Assembly: GCA_029817715.1 (NCBI GenBank)
Contig: JARUPY010000533.1
Coordinates: forward strand, 2,562,001-2,626,000
Direction: 5' to 3'
DNA length: 64,000 nt
Source of the DNA: Melastoma dodecandrum
Taxonomy: Eukaryota > Streptophyta > Magnoliopsida > Myrtales > Melastomataceae
Both the position numbers and the translations under genes were made by a program. This document shows positions 22,844-32,889 of this stretch, in pieces. Below the pieces are notes generated by a model, which worked only from the letters and a program-made list of their open reading frames with translations, made no database searches and was not told the origin of the DNA. The number at the start of each line of letters is the position of its first letter. The stretch's first letter is position 1.

Positions 22844-25044
22844 TCAGTGTCTAGGAGAAGTAGGAGCACCGTGTGGCCGGACAGGTGTCTTGGATGGGCT
22901 GATCCTGCGATGGAGACAGTACAAAACTATCAGGAGGGATGAGAAACAAGGTCCAAAAATTTGCAGAGCTAGACATTTTTTTCCCTTGCTGACCTTATGG
23001 GCAGAGACCCCAGAATTGCTCCACTACAACTGAGGGCAGCAATCGCACTTTCAGCCTAGAACAATAGTTAATCGGCAGCATCTTAATTGCCAAAGGGGAA
23101 AGGAACATCAAAGACACAGATAACATACATCAATCCGACTTAGCACACATTTCTAACTCTAAGCTATAGAAAAGTGCTTGACTCGGCCGGAAGATCCGGG
23201 GTAAACAATCACTAATTCCAAGTCAATATGAGACTTCAAACATATGGGTTTGCCAAAATGATCTTTTAATTTTGCTAAACAAAATCACACAAGACATTTC
23301 TACAGTGACCCATGAGATATTCTAATGAAATCACCATAAGATAACAAAATCTAAAAGAATTACCATTACAAACTCCACAAACGCAATCCGGGTTGAATAA
23401 TTATAGTCCCCAAGGAGTCTTAAACGCTGAACCTACAACAGGAAATGAAAATATACTGTATCAAGAACATTCATTAAAGCCTGGACCTTGATTCAGTATG
23501 ATCATTAGCTCAAATTAATACCTCTCCGCAAAGCGACTCAAAGAAGTGTTTCACCTCAGCTTGAGTGACCTGCATATGAAGAGCAATCTGAAAAGGCTGC
23601 CCACCTTGTAACTATCCAGTATCAACATAACCAATGGTTCGGAAGATACCTTCCGATCTATGTTTGTACAATAAACAGTTCTTGAGCACATTTCACGTTC
23701 ATCGTCAGACTGCAATAAAGGATCAGTGGGTCAGGGGAATTTGACACAGTGGACAAAGCATATCAAGGAAGCACTTCATGCATGAAAAAGAATGTTCTTT
23801 TCTTTCTCACCCTAGGAAGAAATGTCGGATTTACGGGTGCTATTGCTGTTTTGGAAGGCGAAACCTTGATAGGATAAAAGCCAAGGACAGTACCAGAAAG
23901 AGACAATGCAGCCCTAGCCCCTTCTGCAAGTGCAAATGAAAGCTTCATCGGTAATTGGAAAGCCCAATTTGTCAGGGAACAAGCTATGCATGCAACCATC
24001 ATCCATACCTTCATCAGTAAACTCAATGAAGGCAAAATGGAGGCAAGAGTTCGGATCTCCACATACCCGACAATCAACAACCTTCAAAATTAATTTACAA
24101 TCATTAAATGCAGACTCGCCATGATAATCCAAGCATGTTCTGGCTATCAATAATATACCTGTCCAAAGCTATTAAATAGAGCCGCCAATTGCTCCTCTGT
24201 CACCTGATTGAGCACAATGGAATCTTGGTTAAAGAGAATGTCAAACCGAATTAGATTAGAATAACGATCAACAAACATTCCATTTAGTTCCGCTGGCGTA
24301 CGTACAATGAACTGGCCAGAAAGTGACACTTTACCTGCTGATCAATGTCAGTCACGTAGACAGTCCTCCTAATAACCTCATCACGCTGAGCTAAACTGGT
24401 TCTCTTGTTCACCCGATGCTTTCCCTGACCATAGCCATTCTTCTTCTGGAAAAGAAATCCAACAAACGTCAATAACGATACCATATTGGAGTAGATTAAA
24501 GTTCAACCACCTCACCAGTTATCTTTTTGAGAAAACACAAAACCCAGAAAAAGATCTCATCTACTTGCAAACAAACCGATTCATTTTTAGTAGTAGGTCA
24601 AGTCAAGCAAGTGATCATCGACATGAACAAGGATCGTACCCTTCTGCCATTGGCGGATGCTGCATCCATCGGGAACACAAAACTACCGGGATAGCCAAAA
24701 CCTCCATTCAGGAAGTAGCCGAAACTAGTAACATGAGAAGGGGGCACGAACTCCTCGGCCATCGGATTCAACTTGGACAAGAAATCCTCCACAAGCTCCC
24801 TCATTTCATTCACACCCTTACGACCGTTCGCCACCAAACGACTTCCATTCCTGTACATAACCCCCCGATTCCCTCTACCGCCCTCGTCTACAAAGACACT
24901 ACCCTCCAAATCCTCGTCCCGGGACACAGCGTCAGACTTGTCGGAGAATCCATCGGCCCCATGCCCGTTGAGATCGCGGGAATCCCCATCTTCACGAGCA
25001 GACGAAGACCCAATCTTGACTTCAGCGTCTTCAGCAACCGCCAT
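22844..25044 (-). CDS. PAM2-motif, two-RRM RNA-binding protein (CID8-13 type)
   Basis: Ten exons: 24640-25044, 24335-24445, 24159-24203, 24009-24081, 23811-23923, 23650-23709, 23522-23569, 23364-23432, 22994-23055, 22844-22904; in frame for 348 residues. A PAM2 motif (about residues 89-103, LSKLNPMAEEFVPPS) would bind the C-terminal domain of poly(A)-binding protein. A basic stretch (KKNGYGQGKHRVNKR) looks like a nuclear signal. RRM1 has TVYVTDI and HFAFIEF; RRM2 has TVYCTNI and RIAFVEF. The end SPSKTPVRP matches the family. This is the CTC-interacting-domain family of plant PABP partners. I start at MAVAED (25044); an ATG six bases upstream (25050) is also possible. Confidence 0.92.
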
Positions 25045-26520
25045 GATCATCGACAACCCAAAAGAACCCACTTCACCCGGAACGCGATTAAACTCAACAA
25101 AACCCAAAAACAAAAAACGCAACCTGCACAACAACGAAACAACAGCTGAGACGCGCTCCGCAGTGATTAATGCTCATCGAAGTTCATAAATTATTCGGAC
25201 GGACCGACCCAGAAACAATTTCAGTTAAAGAAAATCACCCGCACGTCTCAATAACTCATATATTCCCAAAAGAGAAACAGAACCGATCACGGTTGCAGGA
25301 AATGGGTTGGGGGGGGGGGGGGAAGAACGCGACTTTTCTTCGGCTTATTTAAACGGTAAAAGGGAGGGGGGGGAGGTGAATTGACGAAAGGAGGAGAAGA
25401 CGATGAGAGAGGGTTTTAGGGAGAAACGTGATTTGGTTTCTTTTCCTGGTTCCGTCCCTTCTTCCTGATCCCGAATGCCATCCTCCTCACTTTAAATCCA
25501 TTTCCTTTTTTCTTGACTTTATTCGCTGGGGAATGAAGGAAACAAAAAAAAAAAAAAGAAGACGACGCGCGGCAAAGACACACGGATAACAAATGGAGAG
25601 GAGGAGGATATCGTCACGACACGCCGCGACGATAATCATAAGACAAGTACGAAATCCTTAACCGCACCATCGATTTTAGTCTTTTCCACGTTCAAGTTTC
25701 GGTTCGACCCGGTCTTATGTTTGGACCGGAACAAAGACAACGAACGACGTAGCTTTGTCGTAGCCTGGAACCCGTGTTTGGGTTGTGTTTCGTGGGCATA
25801 TTTTTCTTTCTTCTTGGATTGGATAACCATCTAACCCGTCGGGACTTGAGTGCGTCCGACCCATGGGATTCTGACCCCTGCGAACATGGAAAACGTTGTA
25901 ACCACAACATAAAACTAACAAGTTTTATCATCATAATTGTGCGTGTGGTGGGGGTTTATTTAGAAATCATAAGATCAATCATAATGATATAATAATAATT
26001 GCAGGGGAAAAAGGACAGAAGAGAGACCACGTGATTTACGCCCTTAGGCGCTTTAATATAATAAGAAATGGACATGGCCTCAAATGCCAAGGCCACCAAC
26101 CAAAAAGGTCCCCGGGGGAATGACTGGTCCTCACCTAACGCTCTCTCCCAATCCCAATCCCAATCCCCAAATCAAAGAAGATTACGACAGAAACTAACGA
26201 GTATCTCTAATAAGGAATTTGGAATACTCGTGGGTTCGAGCACCCTCCCCCCCCCACATACACCATTTTAGTTCCCCGTTACGTCAAACCTTGGAAACTC
26301 CCAACAACAGCTCAAGGGAAAGAAATTCAACATCATTGAAATTTAATTTCCGAGACCAGGGATTCTTCCGTCGGTTCAATTTGAGTTTTCGGTATTGGTC
26401 AGACATGGTTAACAATCTGGGTTTTTCCTCTGGGATATGGGACGGACCGGAGTTTTGTCGTTGCCGTTGTTCCAAGAGTCGGACTTATTTCGCCAGATCC
26501 GGCTAAGACCAGGCTCAATA
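25045..26520. other. Divergent promoter region between the CID-type and SR genes
   Basis: About 1.5 kb. It has a G run at about 25311-25322, an A run near 25545 and a C run near 26248. The part next to 25044 is probably the leader of the minus-strand gene. No coding exon was recognised. Confidence 0.5.
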
Positions 26521-26582
26521 GGCCCACTTTCGGCCTGTTTTTTTAACCGGTGGGCCCCCCACGCTCCCGTCGCCAAACCCTA
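26521..26582 (+). promoter_or_regulatory. Site II (GGCCCA) and telo-box (AAACCCTA) upstream of the SR gene
   Basis: GGCCCA at 26521-26526 and AAACCCTA at 26575-26582, 49 bp apart. In plants this pair is typical of promoters of RNA-processing and translation genes. It fits the SR splicing factor that begins about 1.1 kb downstream behind a spliced leader. Confidence 0.55.
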
Positions 26583-27703
26583 GAGCCGCGCTCTCCTCCT
26601 CGTCGTCGTCGTCTGCTCCAGGGGAACGAAGCGGCACCCGAACGGTCCGTGCTCCGTTCGAGCCCACCGGAAGCAGTTCAGAATTTTCCGGTAGGGTTCT
26701 TCTCGAGCGTTTCTGTCGGATTTCTTCATCGATTTTGCGGAGTTTTTCTTGTTTGTATTCGGAGGAGTCGGGGGGAGGGAGGGGGACATTCGACGTTGCT
26801 CCGAGGCCGGTTTTCGTCTGCAATTCGATCGTTTCCGTAAGAGTCCGGGTTGTTTGATTCGAGGGGTGCTTTCGGGGTTGTGGAATCTGAATCCTAGGGG
26901 AAATTTCGTGAAATGTTTTTGGCTACTGCTTTTAGCTGTGTGGACTTTAGAACACGATGTGGATTCGGCATGCCTGGCTATGATCCTGGACTCTCTCCGA
27001 TTGACTGTCAGAGAGGTAGGGGAACATTTTAAAATTGTTAATGCAAATGTAAGAAGATTGGAGGTTATCGGTTTTCTGTTTTGGCTGAATCTGGGATTTT
27101 AACTCCTGTAAATTCTGGACAGTTCATGATTTTGGAACTTTATTATCAGGTCTCATCATATGGAGGATATCAAGGGGGATGTGACCCAATGGGATTGTTA
27201 CTTTTTTCTTTTGTGAGAAAAAGAAAACATTCCAGTTTACATGCGCCCTTGACATGAATGCTTTCTTCATGGTAGATGACAAATGGTTGGGCAGTTATAA
27301 GCCTTGCAATCATATGTCAATATTTAGAGAGGGGGTTAAGGCGTCAGGGTGGAGTGATGGGTATTTTTAATAATCGGAGACCTGGTCATGACCAGAAGGG
27401 CTATACATCTTCAAAGATTCTGGAGGGCATGAGGAGAGCGAAATTTTGTTTCAATGTATTGTTGCTCCAGAACATTTTGCAGCAAATAAGAGCTTGTGGA
27501 GCATGGCTCGCGCCTGGATTGTTCTATTGGTTTGCTTCCAAGTTTTGTTTAGTCTCTTTCCCATTAATTACCTTCTATCAAGCATGTGGCTACATGCTGT
27601 TGTTTAGGTAAAGGTTGGCGTTGGTCTGTTAACTTGAATGTCTTCTGAATCGGTTTCATTGTTTGCAGTGAACTATCTCCTTGGAAGTCCTTGAATTGCC
27701 ATA
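26583..27703 (+). other. 5' UTR and leader intron of the SR gene
   Basis: A leader seems to start near 26600. A possible donor (AGAG, then GTAGGG) lies near 27015 and a clear TTTGCAG acceptor at 27662-27668, so one or more leader introns are likely. Several ATGs occur in the unspliced leader. Confidence 0.45.
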
Positions 27704-30090
27704 ATGAGTAGCCGTTTTTCCCGCACAATATATGTGGGAAACTTACCAGACGACATAAAGGAGCGCGAAGTTGAAGATCTATTTTACAAGGTACAAGGTC
27801 AACTTGGCTTACCTGTTTTTGGCACTTTATTATCTGTTGATTACCCATGCGGTTCACATTTGAGTCTTATTCATCTGGACCTCGTGAAGTCAGTTACATT
27901 CATACACTGTTTCTCCTCAATGTTCCGTCACTCAATCTTGGGGTGTTCTTTTAGTTATTATTTATTTTTCTGGGACTTTTTCATAACTTCTTTTTAATAC
28001 TGTAACGCAATGAATCCTGCTTGGCCATTACCTTGAGAATATTATTTCGTGGCAGTATGGTCGCATCTTGGAAATTGAGTTGAAGATCCCCCAACGTCCT
28101 CCATGTTATTGTTTTGTAGAGGTACATTTTGTAAGGTACCATATATTTTTGATGTATTGTTGGGAGTAAATTATTATGTTTCAGGTGTGATGACTTTTAT
28201 CTGCAGTTTGAGAGTTCTCGAGATGCTGAGAATGCAATAAGGGGTCGTGATGGATATAATTTTGATGGATGTCATCTGAGGGCAAGTGCTGTTGAACTTC
28301 TCTTGATTAATGTTTTGTATTTGCCGGATCTTTCCTCAAAGTTGATTTTTGGCAGGTTGAGCTTGCCCATGGTGGAATAAGGCAACCGTCTTCTAGTGAT
28401 CGTCGTGGTGGTTATGGTGGAGGCGGGGGCCGCTTCGGTTCTTCACGACATTCAGAATTTCGCGGTAGCCTCTTATGATTCTTTTATTATATGCTTTTTT
28501 GGAGTGCTTATGAAGTACTGTTTATTTATGTCATTGGATATAAACTTACTTGAATGTATTCCGGGGTGAAGTTTGACTTGTTCTTTTTGGGACTTTCTGG
28601 GTCGTCATCATTTTATCATTCGTCAGTAGTGGTTTCTCTTGAAATTGTTGTTGAGAGCCTGAAAGTAATGTCCTTTGTTTTTCCCTGAAATGTAGTTATT
28701 GTTCGGGGGCTTCCTTCTTCTGCTTCATGGCAAGATTTAAAGGTGACCCTATCTTGAATGCAGAAGGGTTGTTGCAATATATAATGGCAGTTTTGATCAC
28801 AATCAGCTGTGGTTGCAGGATCACATGCGAAAAGCTGGTGATGTTTGTTTCGCTGATGTCTCTCGCGACAGCGAAGGTCTGATTTAAACTTCCGGAAGCG
28901 ATGCCTCTTATCCTGTTATTCTTTCCGTGAACTTAATTCACTGTTCTGATTATGGAGACTGTTAATATATAAAGATCTAGCTTAGGTCTTGCGCAAGCGT
29001 GGAAGTTTTTCGCAATTTTTTTCTACTTAGACATGCAAATGGACTTTATTTAAATAACTGCTGAGTAGTAGGCTTAATCTGCAGCATAACCATGATTAAA
29101 CATTAAATTCCTTCACAAAGAATGATGAAAGTGAAATCGAATGCAGTTAGGTTCTCTGTGTGTCCTTTATTTGTAACGTTGTAAATTGGCAGGAATACTA
29201 TATTGCATGATGAATGAATAATGAATATATATTTCAGATTGTTTTTTAGGGACTGATTATTTTTCTTATGAAAGAGAAATGTACTGATTTTATTAATTGT
29301 ACTTATTACCCACAGGAACATTTGGGCTCGTCGATTATACTAACTATGAAGACATGAAATATGCTGTGAGTTTGGAAGTAACTCATCAGCTTTAATTTGA
29401 TTCTGTTATGTTCTCTTTTTACTTATGGAAGTACTTGTAATTCAGATTCGGAAACTTGATGATACTGAATTCAGAAACCCTTGGGCTAGAGGCTACATTA
29501 GGGTAACGATTTCTGTTAATTCTTTTGGCTAGATACTTTTAGTTGTGGACATGGTTAACTTTTTAAAGTTTATTTTGGCAGGTGAAAAGGTATGATGGAG
29601 GTCCTTCAAGGTCCCGAAGTAGAAGCCGCAGCCGCAGCCTCAGCAGAAGCAGAAGTGGGAGCTTAGGAAGGGAAAAGAGGTCTGTGTGTCTCTTATCCAT
29701 CCCCCTCATGCTCATATTGGCATACTTTGTCATGCTGTCTGGCTATACTAATTGGTGAAATTCTCGTGATAGTAAAACTGTGGATCGTGATGCCTCAAAA
29801 TCTCCTCTGCTGTCCAGATCTGCTTCTCCAGTCAAACCAGCCAGGTTTTTATCAACAACCTCAGTCTAATATTCATTGGCTCCGGGCAATCTTCTTTCCT
29901 TCTAATTTAATCAATTCATTCTATGTCCTGCAGACCGAGATCGAGGTCGAGATCAGCCTCTCCGAGGCAGGTGAGTTAGACATTCAGTTCATTTGACACG
30001 CCGCGGAGTGTTGGATGTTAGGCAATTCATATGGACTCTGAATATGTTGAACTTTTTTGACAATTGCAGGTGAGGTCTGGGAGCGACTGA
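27704..30090 (+). CDS. SR-family splicing factor (SR34 / SF2-ASF type)
   Basis: Twelve exons: 27704-27790, 28056-28121, 28207-28281, 28356-28464, 28696-28742, 28819-28876, 29316-29365, 29446-29502, 29582-29679, 29773-29844, 29934-29970, 30070-30090; 258 residues in frame. SR proteins bind exonic enhancers and recruit the spliceosome in nuclear speckles. RRM1 starts [13 protein letters not shown] Gly/Arg hinge ([11 protein letters not shown]) follows. The pseudo-RRM2 carries the family signature [20 protein letters not shown], then an Arg/Ser tail ([17 protein letters not shown]). Intron 3 has a GC donor (AGG, then GCAAGT at 28282). Such genes are often autoregulated by alternative splicing. 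SR30 is a close alternative to SR34. Confidence 0.93.
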
Positions 30091-30542
30091 CTGGCCGGAG
30101 AATAGCTCGGGGCGGCGGGCGGGCTCTGTACGTACGTGTGCCCTGACCACTGTTGTTGTAACTCGTGTTTGTAGAATTTATCGCTTGCGATTAGAAGATG
30201 GGTTAGGGGTTACGAATTTCTAGTGGTTTCAAGTTGTCTTATGTGTATCAAACGTATGGGAGCTGAACTAGAGAGAGAATTTATTGTCTCGCTTAGTTTA
30301 TAACTTGATGGTATGGGATTGGAAGAAAATATTAAATATTGACCGAAGCAAACTTTATTGCATAAATGTTAAAATTCTGTCATAAAGTTTTCGTTCAATC
30401 CCTGGTGCGGCATTTAGATGTTAGGTTGAGAAATGCTTATTCTTTGGATATATTGGATTTTACTTGTTTAATAGATTTTATCCAGCGACAAGCAAGATTT
30501 TCCTGGATGAGCACAAGAACAAGAGTCCTGGCTTTTTACTTT
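30091..30542 (+). other. SR gene 3' UTR and intergenic DNA
   Basis: Contains the 3' UTR (roughly to 30300) and then the start of the promoter of the next gene. No coding signal. Confidence 0.5.
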
Positions 30543-30685
30543 TTGACTAGTAGTCAACCCCCCAAGTCCCCGACACGTGGATCCCCGAGAACCATCCTGG
30601 ACAACCTCGTCATCAACAACCGCGTTTTGAGTCTGTCTTCGTCTTCCTCCTTTGAACTTTGACCCTCCCCTCACCCATTTAAATA
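30543..30685 (+). promoter_or_regulatory. Promoter with palindromic W-box pair, G-box and TATA-like box
   Basis: TTGACTAGTAGTCAA at 30543-30557 is a perfect 7+1+7 palindrome made of two inverted W-box cores (TTGAC). CACGTG at 30574-30579 is a G-box. TTTAAATA at 30678-30685 is TATA-like, about 100 bp before the ATG at 30786. This suggests WRKY and bZIP/bHLH input, i.e. stress regulation. Confidence 0.5.
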
Positions 30686-30785
30686 CCCCCTTCATCCTAA
30701 TCAGGAGAACCAGACTCGTTCCAGAAAACATTCGATCCAACAATATTCTTCTCTTCTCTAAGAGAAAAAAAAAAAGTGTAAAAGG

Positions 30786-31058
30786 ATGATGTCTTCAATC
30801 TTCAGCAGCTTCGACGCCATCTGCGCGGAATCCCTCCTCGGGTGGAAGCCCATGAGGTTGTCCGTCAACCAGAGTCCCCTCCTCCGTAAGGACGAGAGTC
30901 ATGCAGTCGAGAAATCCAGGAAGCAGGACGAGGGATCTTCCGACAAGACCAAGGAAGTCGAGTCGACGCGTCGGCAGAGTAATAGGCAGAGGAGAGCCCT
31001 GAGGTTTGCACCGGAGCTGGACGGGGTTCACTGCTTCGAGACGATCTTGCCTTACTGA
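30786..31058 (+). CDS. Small conserved plant protein, function unknown
   Basis: Intronless, 90 residues. It starts MMSSIFSSFDAICAESLLGW, has a Lys/Glu/Arg-rich hydrophilic middle, and ends in RFAPELDGVHCFETILPY. That end looks like the C-terminal motif of a family of small plant proteins with RFAPELDG...CFET endings. I do not know a biochemical role. The promoter carries W-box and G-box motifs, suggesting induction by stress. Confidence 0.75.
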   Translation: MMSSIFSSFDAICAESLLGWKPMRLSVNQSPLLRKDESHAVEKSRKQDEGSSDKTKEVESTRRQSNRQRRALRFAPELDGVHCFETILPY

Positions 31059-31304
31059 ATTCAAAGATTTGATTATTCTTGTTTGTATGTAAAAGTGTAG
31101 GGATTTAGGAGATGACGATGACGATTACTCTCTAAAATTCATTGATTATTTATAATAAAATCCGATGAATCGAGTTGCAGAGTTATTTCTGTTTGTTTTT
31201 TTTTTTTTGGGGGGGGGTTCTTTCTTTTAAGTTTTGTTGGCCCAATTTCACCGCCCTTCTCCCAAATTTATCCAGAAATTGAGGCCTCATCGGCCTGCCA
31301 AAAC

Positions 31305-31877
31305 ATGACCTCCGCCGGCCCTCCAACCTCCTCCTCCACCACCACCCCCACCCCCACCGACCGACTCACCGGCGACTCCCTCCCACTCATCGACCTCCGC
31401 GTGCTATCTCATTCCGAACTACTCTCCCTCTCCCTCTCCACCGCCCGCAAAAGGGACAACAGGAAGATTCCTGGCATCTGCGGTGACGACGACGACGACG
31501 AACACCTCCTGAACCCTAAGATCGACCGTTCTGTCTTCAACGAATCCGCCGGGAGCAGGAGGCAGACCTTCTCCCGTCTCCGCCTCGTCCCTCGCCAGTC
31601 CACAGCCTCGGCGCCCACGGCCCCTCCCCCGCAGCAAGTCCCGATAGAGGAAGAGGATCCCCGAGTCATCTCCCTCCTCGGGCAGCTCTTCCGGGGGGAA
31701 GGGTGGAGTCATGGGGATGGCCTCGAGGAGAAGATTGAAGATAACGTTGTTGGCGGGGAGCTGGTCGGGGTCTCCATCGATTATGTCCGGTCAGGAATCG
31801 GGACGGGCAGTACGAGCGTGGTGGCGGTTGAAGGCAAGAGGAAGAGAGGCAGACCTAGGAAAAGCACCGGAGAATAA
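31305..31877 (+). CDS. MBD8-like protein, N-terminal part only, with AT-hook
   Basis: 190 residues, intronless as seen. The block LPLIDLRVLSHSELLSLSL and then PKIDRSVFNESAGSRRQTFS RLRL match the N-terminal region of methyl-CpG-binding-domain protein 8 homologues. An AT-hook (KRKRGRPRK) lies at the very end, before TAA. The methyl-CpG-binding domain that should follow is missing: I find no matching exon in the next kilobase, and then an integrated pararetrovirus begins. It is either a truncated gene, a short paralogue, or exon 1 of a gene whose later exons I missed. Confidence 0.65.
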   Translation: MTSAGPPTSSSTTTPTPTDRLTGDSLPLIDLRVLSHSELLSLSLSTARKRDNRKIPGICGDDDDDEHLLNPKIDRSVFNESAGSRRQTFSRLRLVPRQSTASAPTAPPPQQVPIEEEDPRVISLLGQLFRGEGWSHGDGLEEKIEDNVVGGELVGVSIDYVRSGIGTGSTSVVAVEGKRKRGRPRKSTGE

Positions 31878-32699
31878 TATTAGTTACGACAATTGATTAA
31901 TGGCCCTATAATCAGCACATATGGCGAGTCTTGGATCGGCGGAGTTTCGCAGCATGATCCATTTCTCCACTGTTCGTGATCCCAGGTCACAATCATCATA
32001 AGATCACCGTAGGACTTACGATTATCTTTTGGTAGGCTTTTAGTTTTTCTGCAGCTGCAACTCAGTGTCGAAAGATGTTGTCCCGTGGGTCGAATGCGTT
32101 TTTGGCACATACCGATGGCATACATTTTAGAGATTCAATTCATTGGGTTGATAAACAGGAATCTGCTCTTGTGCATGATTCATTGTGGTTGAGGTAATCC
32201 AAAGGCTCAAGTAAGTGTCGGTTGAGATGAAATGGTTCCAAGTCTTAATTGGACTGGATGTGGAGGTGTCTGATTTAACTAACTACGAGGTATTAGGAAG
32301 TGGAGGAGGAGGAGGAGGAGGAGATTATTTAGATGGTTCTAGAAGGAGAGCGAGGGGGGGGGGGGGGGCGAAGGGAAAAAGAAGCAAAAAGACTGATTGA
32401 GAGGATTTTTTTTTTACTATAAACTTTAATGGCTAATGATATTTTGATCACCCTTTGCTTACGTTGCCTTAGCTGTTTGGGATTTAACATTTACTACTAC
32501 CAAAAGCAAAACCTATGAATTTGTTAACCACTGTCCTGAGGGCCCCCCCTATCAAGAAACATTAAATACGTATTGATAATACTGATTTTTCATTTATTAC
32601 GTTTTGATTGTTGTCATCTTTCTTTTTAATTTTAAAAACATAAAATTTATTATATTTAGGGGATTAACTAGTGCCCCAAACACCCTTCATATAACAGCT
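31878..32699. other. Region between MBD8-like ORF and the endogenous virus
   Basis: AT-rich, with a GGA repeat (about 32299-32320) and a G run (about 32346-32358). No gene seen. The left virus boundary lies near the end of this interval but I cannot place it exactly. Confidence 0.4.
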
Positions 32700-32889
32700 A
32701 AAACATACTCTTAAAACCCAGCGCCGGGGCACGAGTCTAGTTCCTTTTTACAGCTAGTGGAAAAAAGATTTTGGAAGTTACGGTGGGAGTTTGAGAAATT
32801 CCTTATTCACGGTGGTCCTATTTTTGTCTTTTTCCCAAAAATCAATTTAAACTCAAAAGTTTGACAAATTCGTCAATCAAGTCCTTGAA

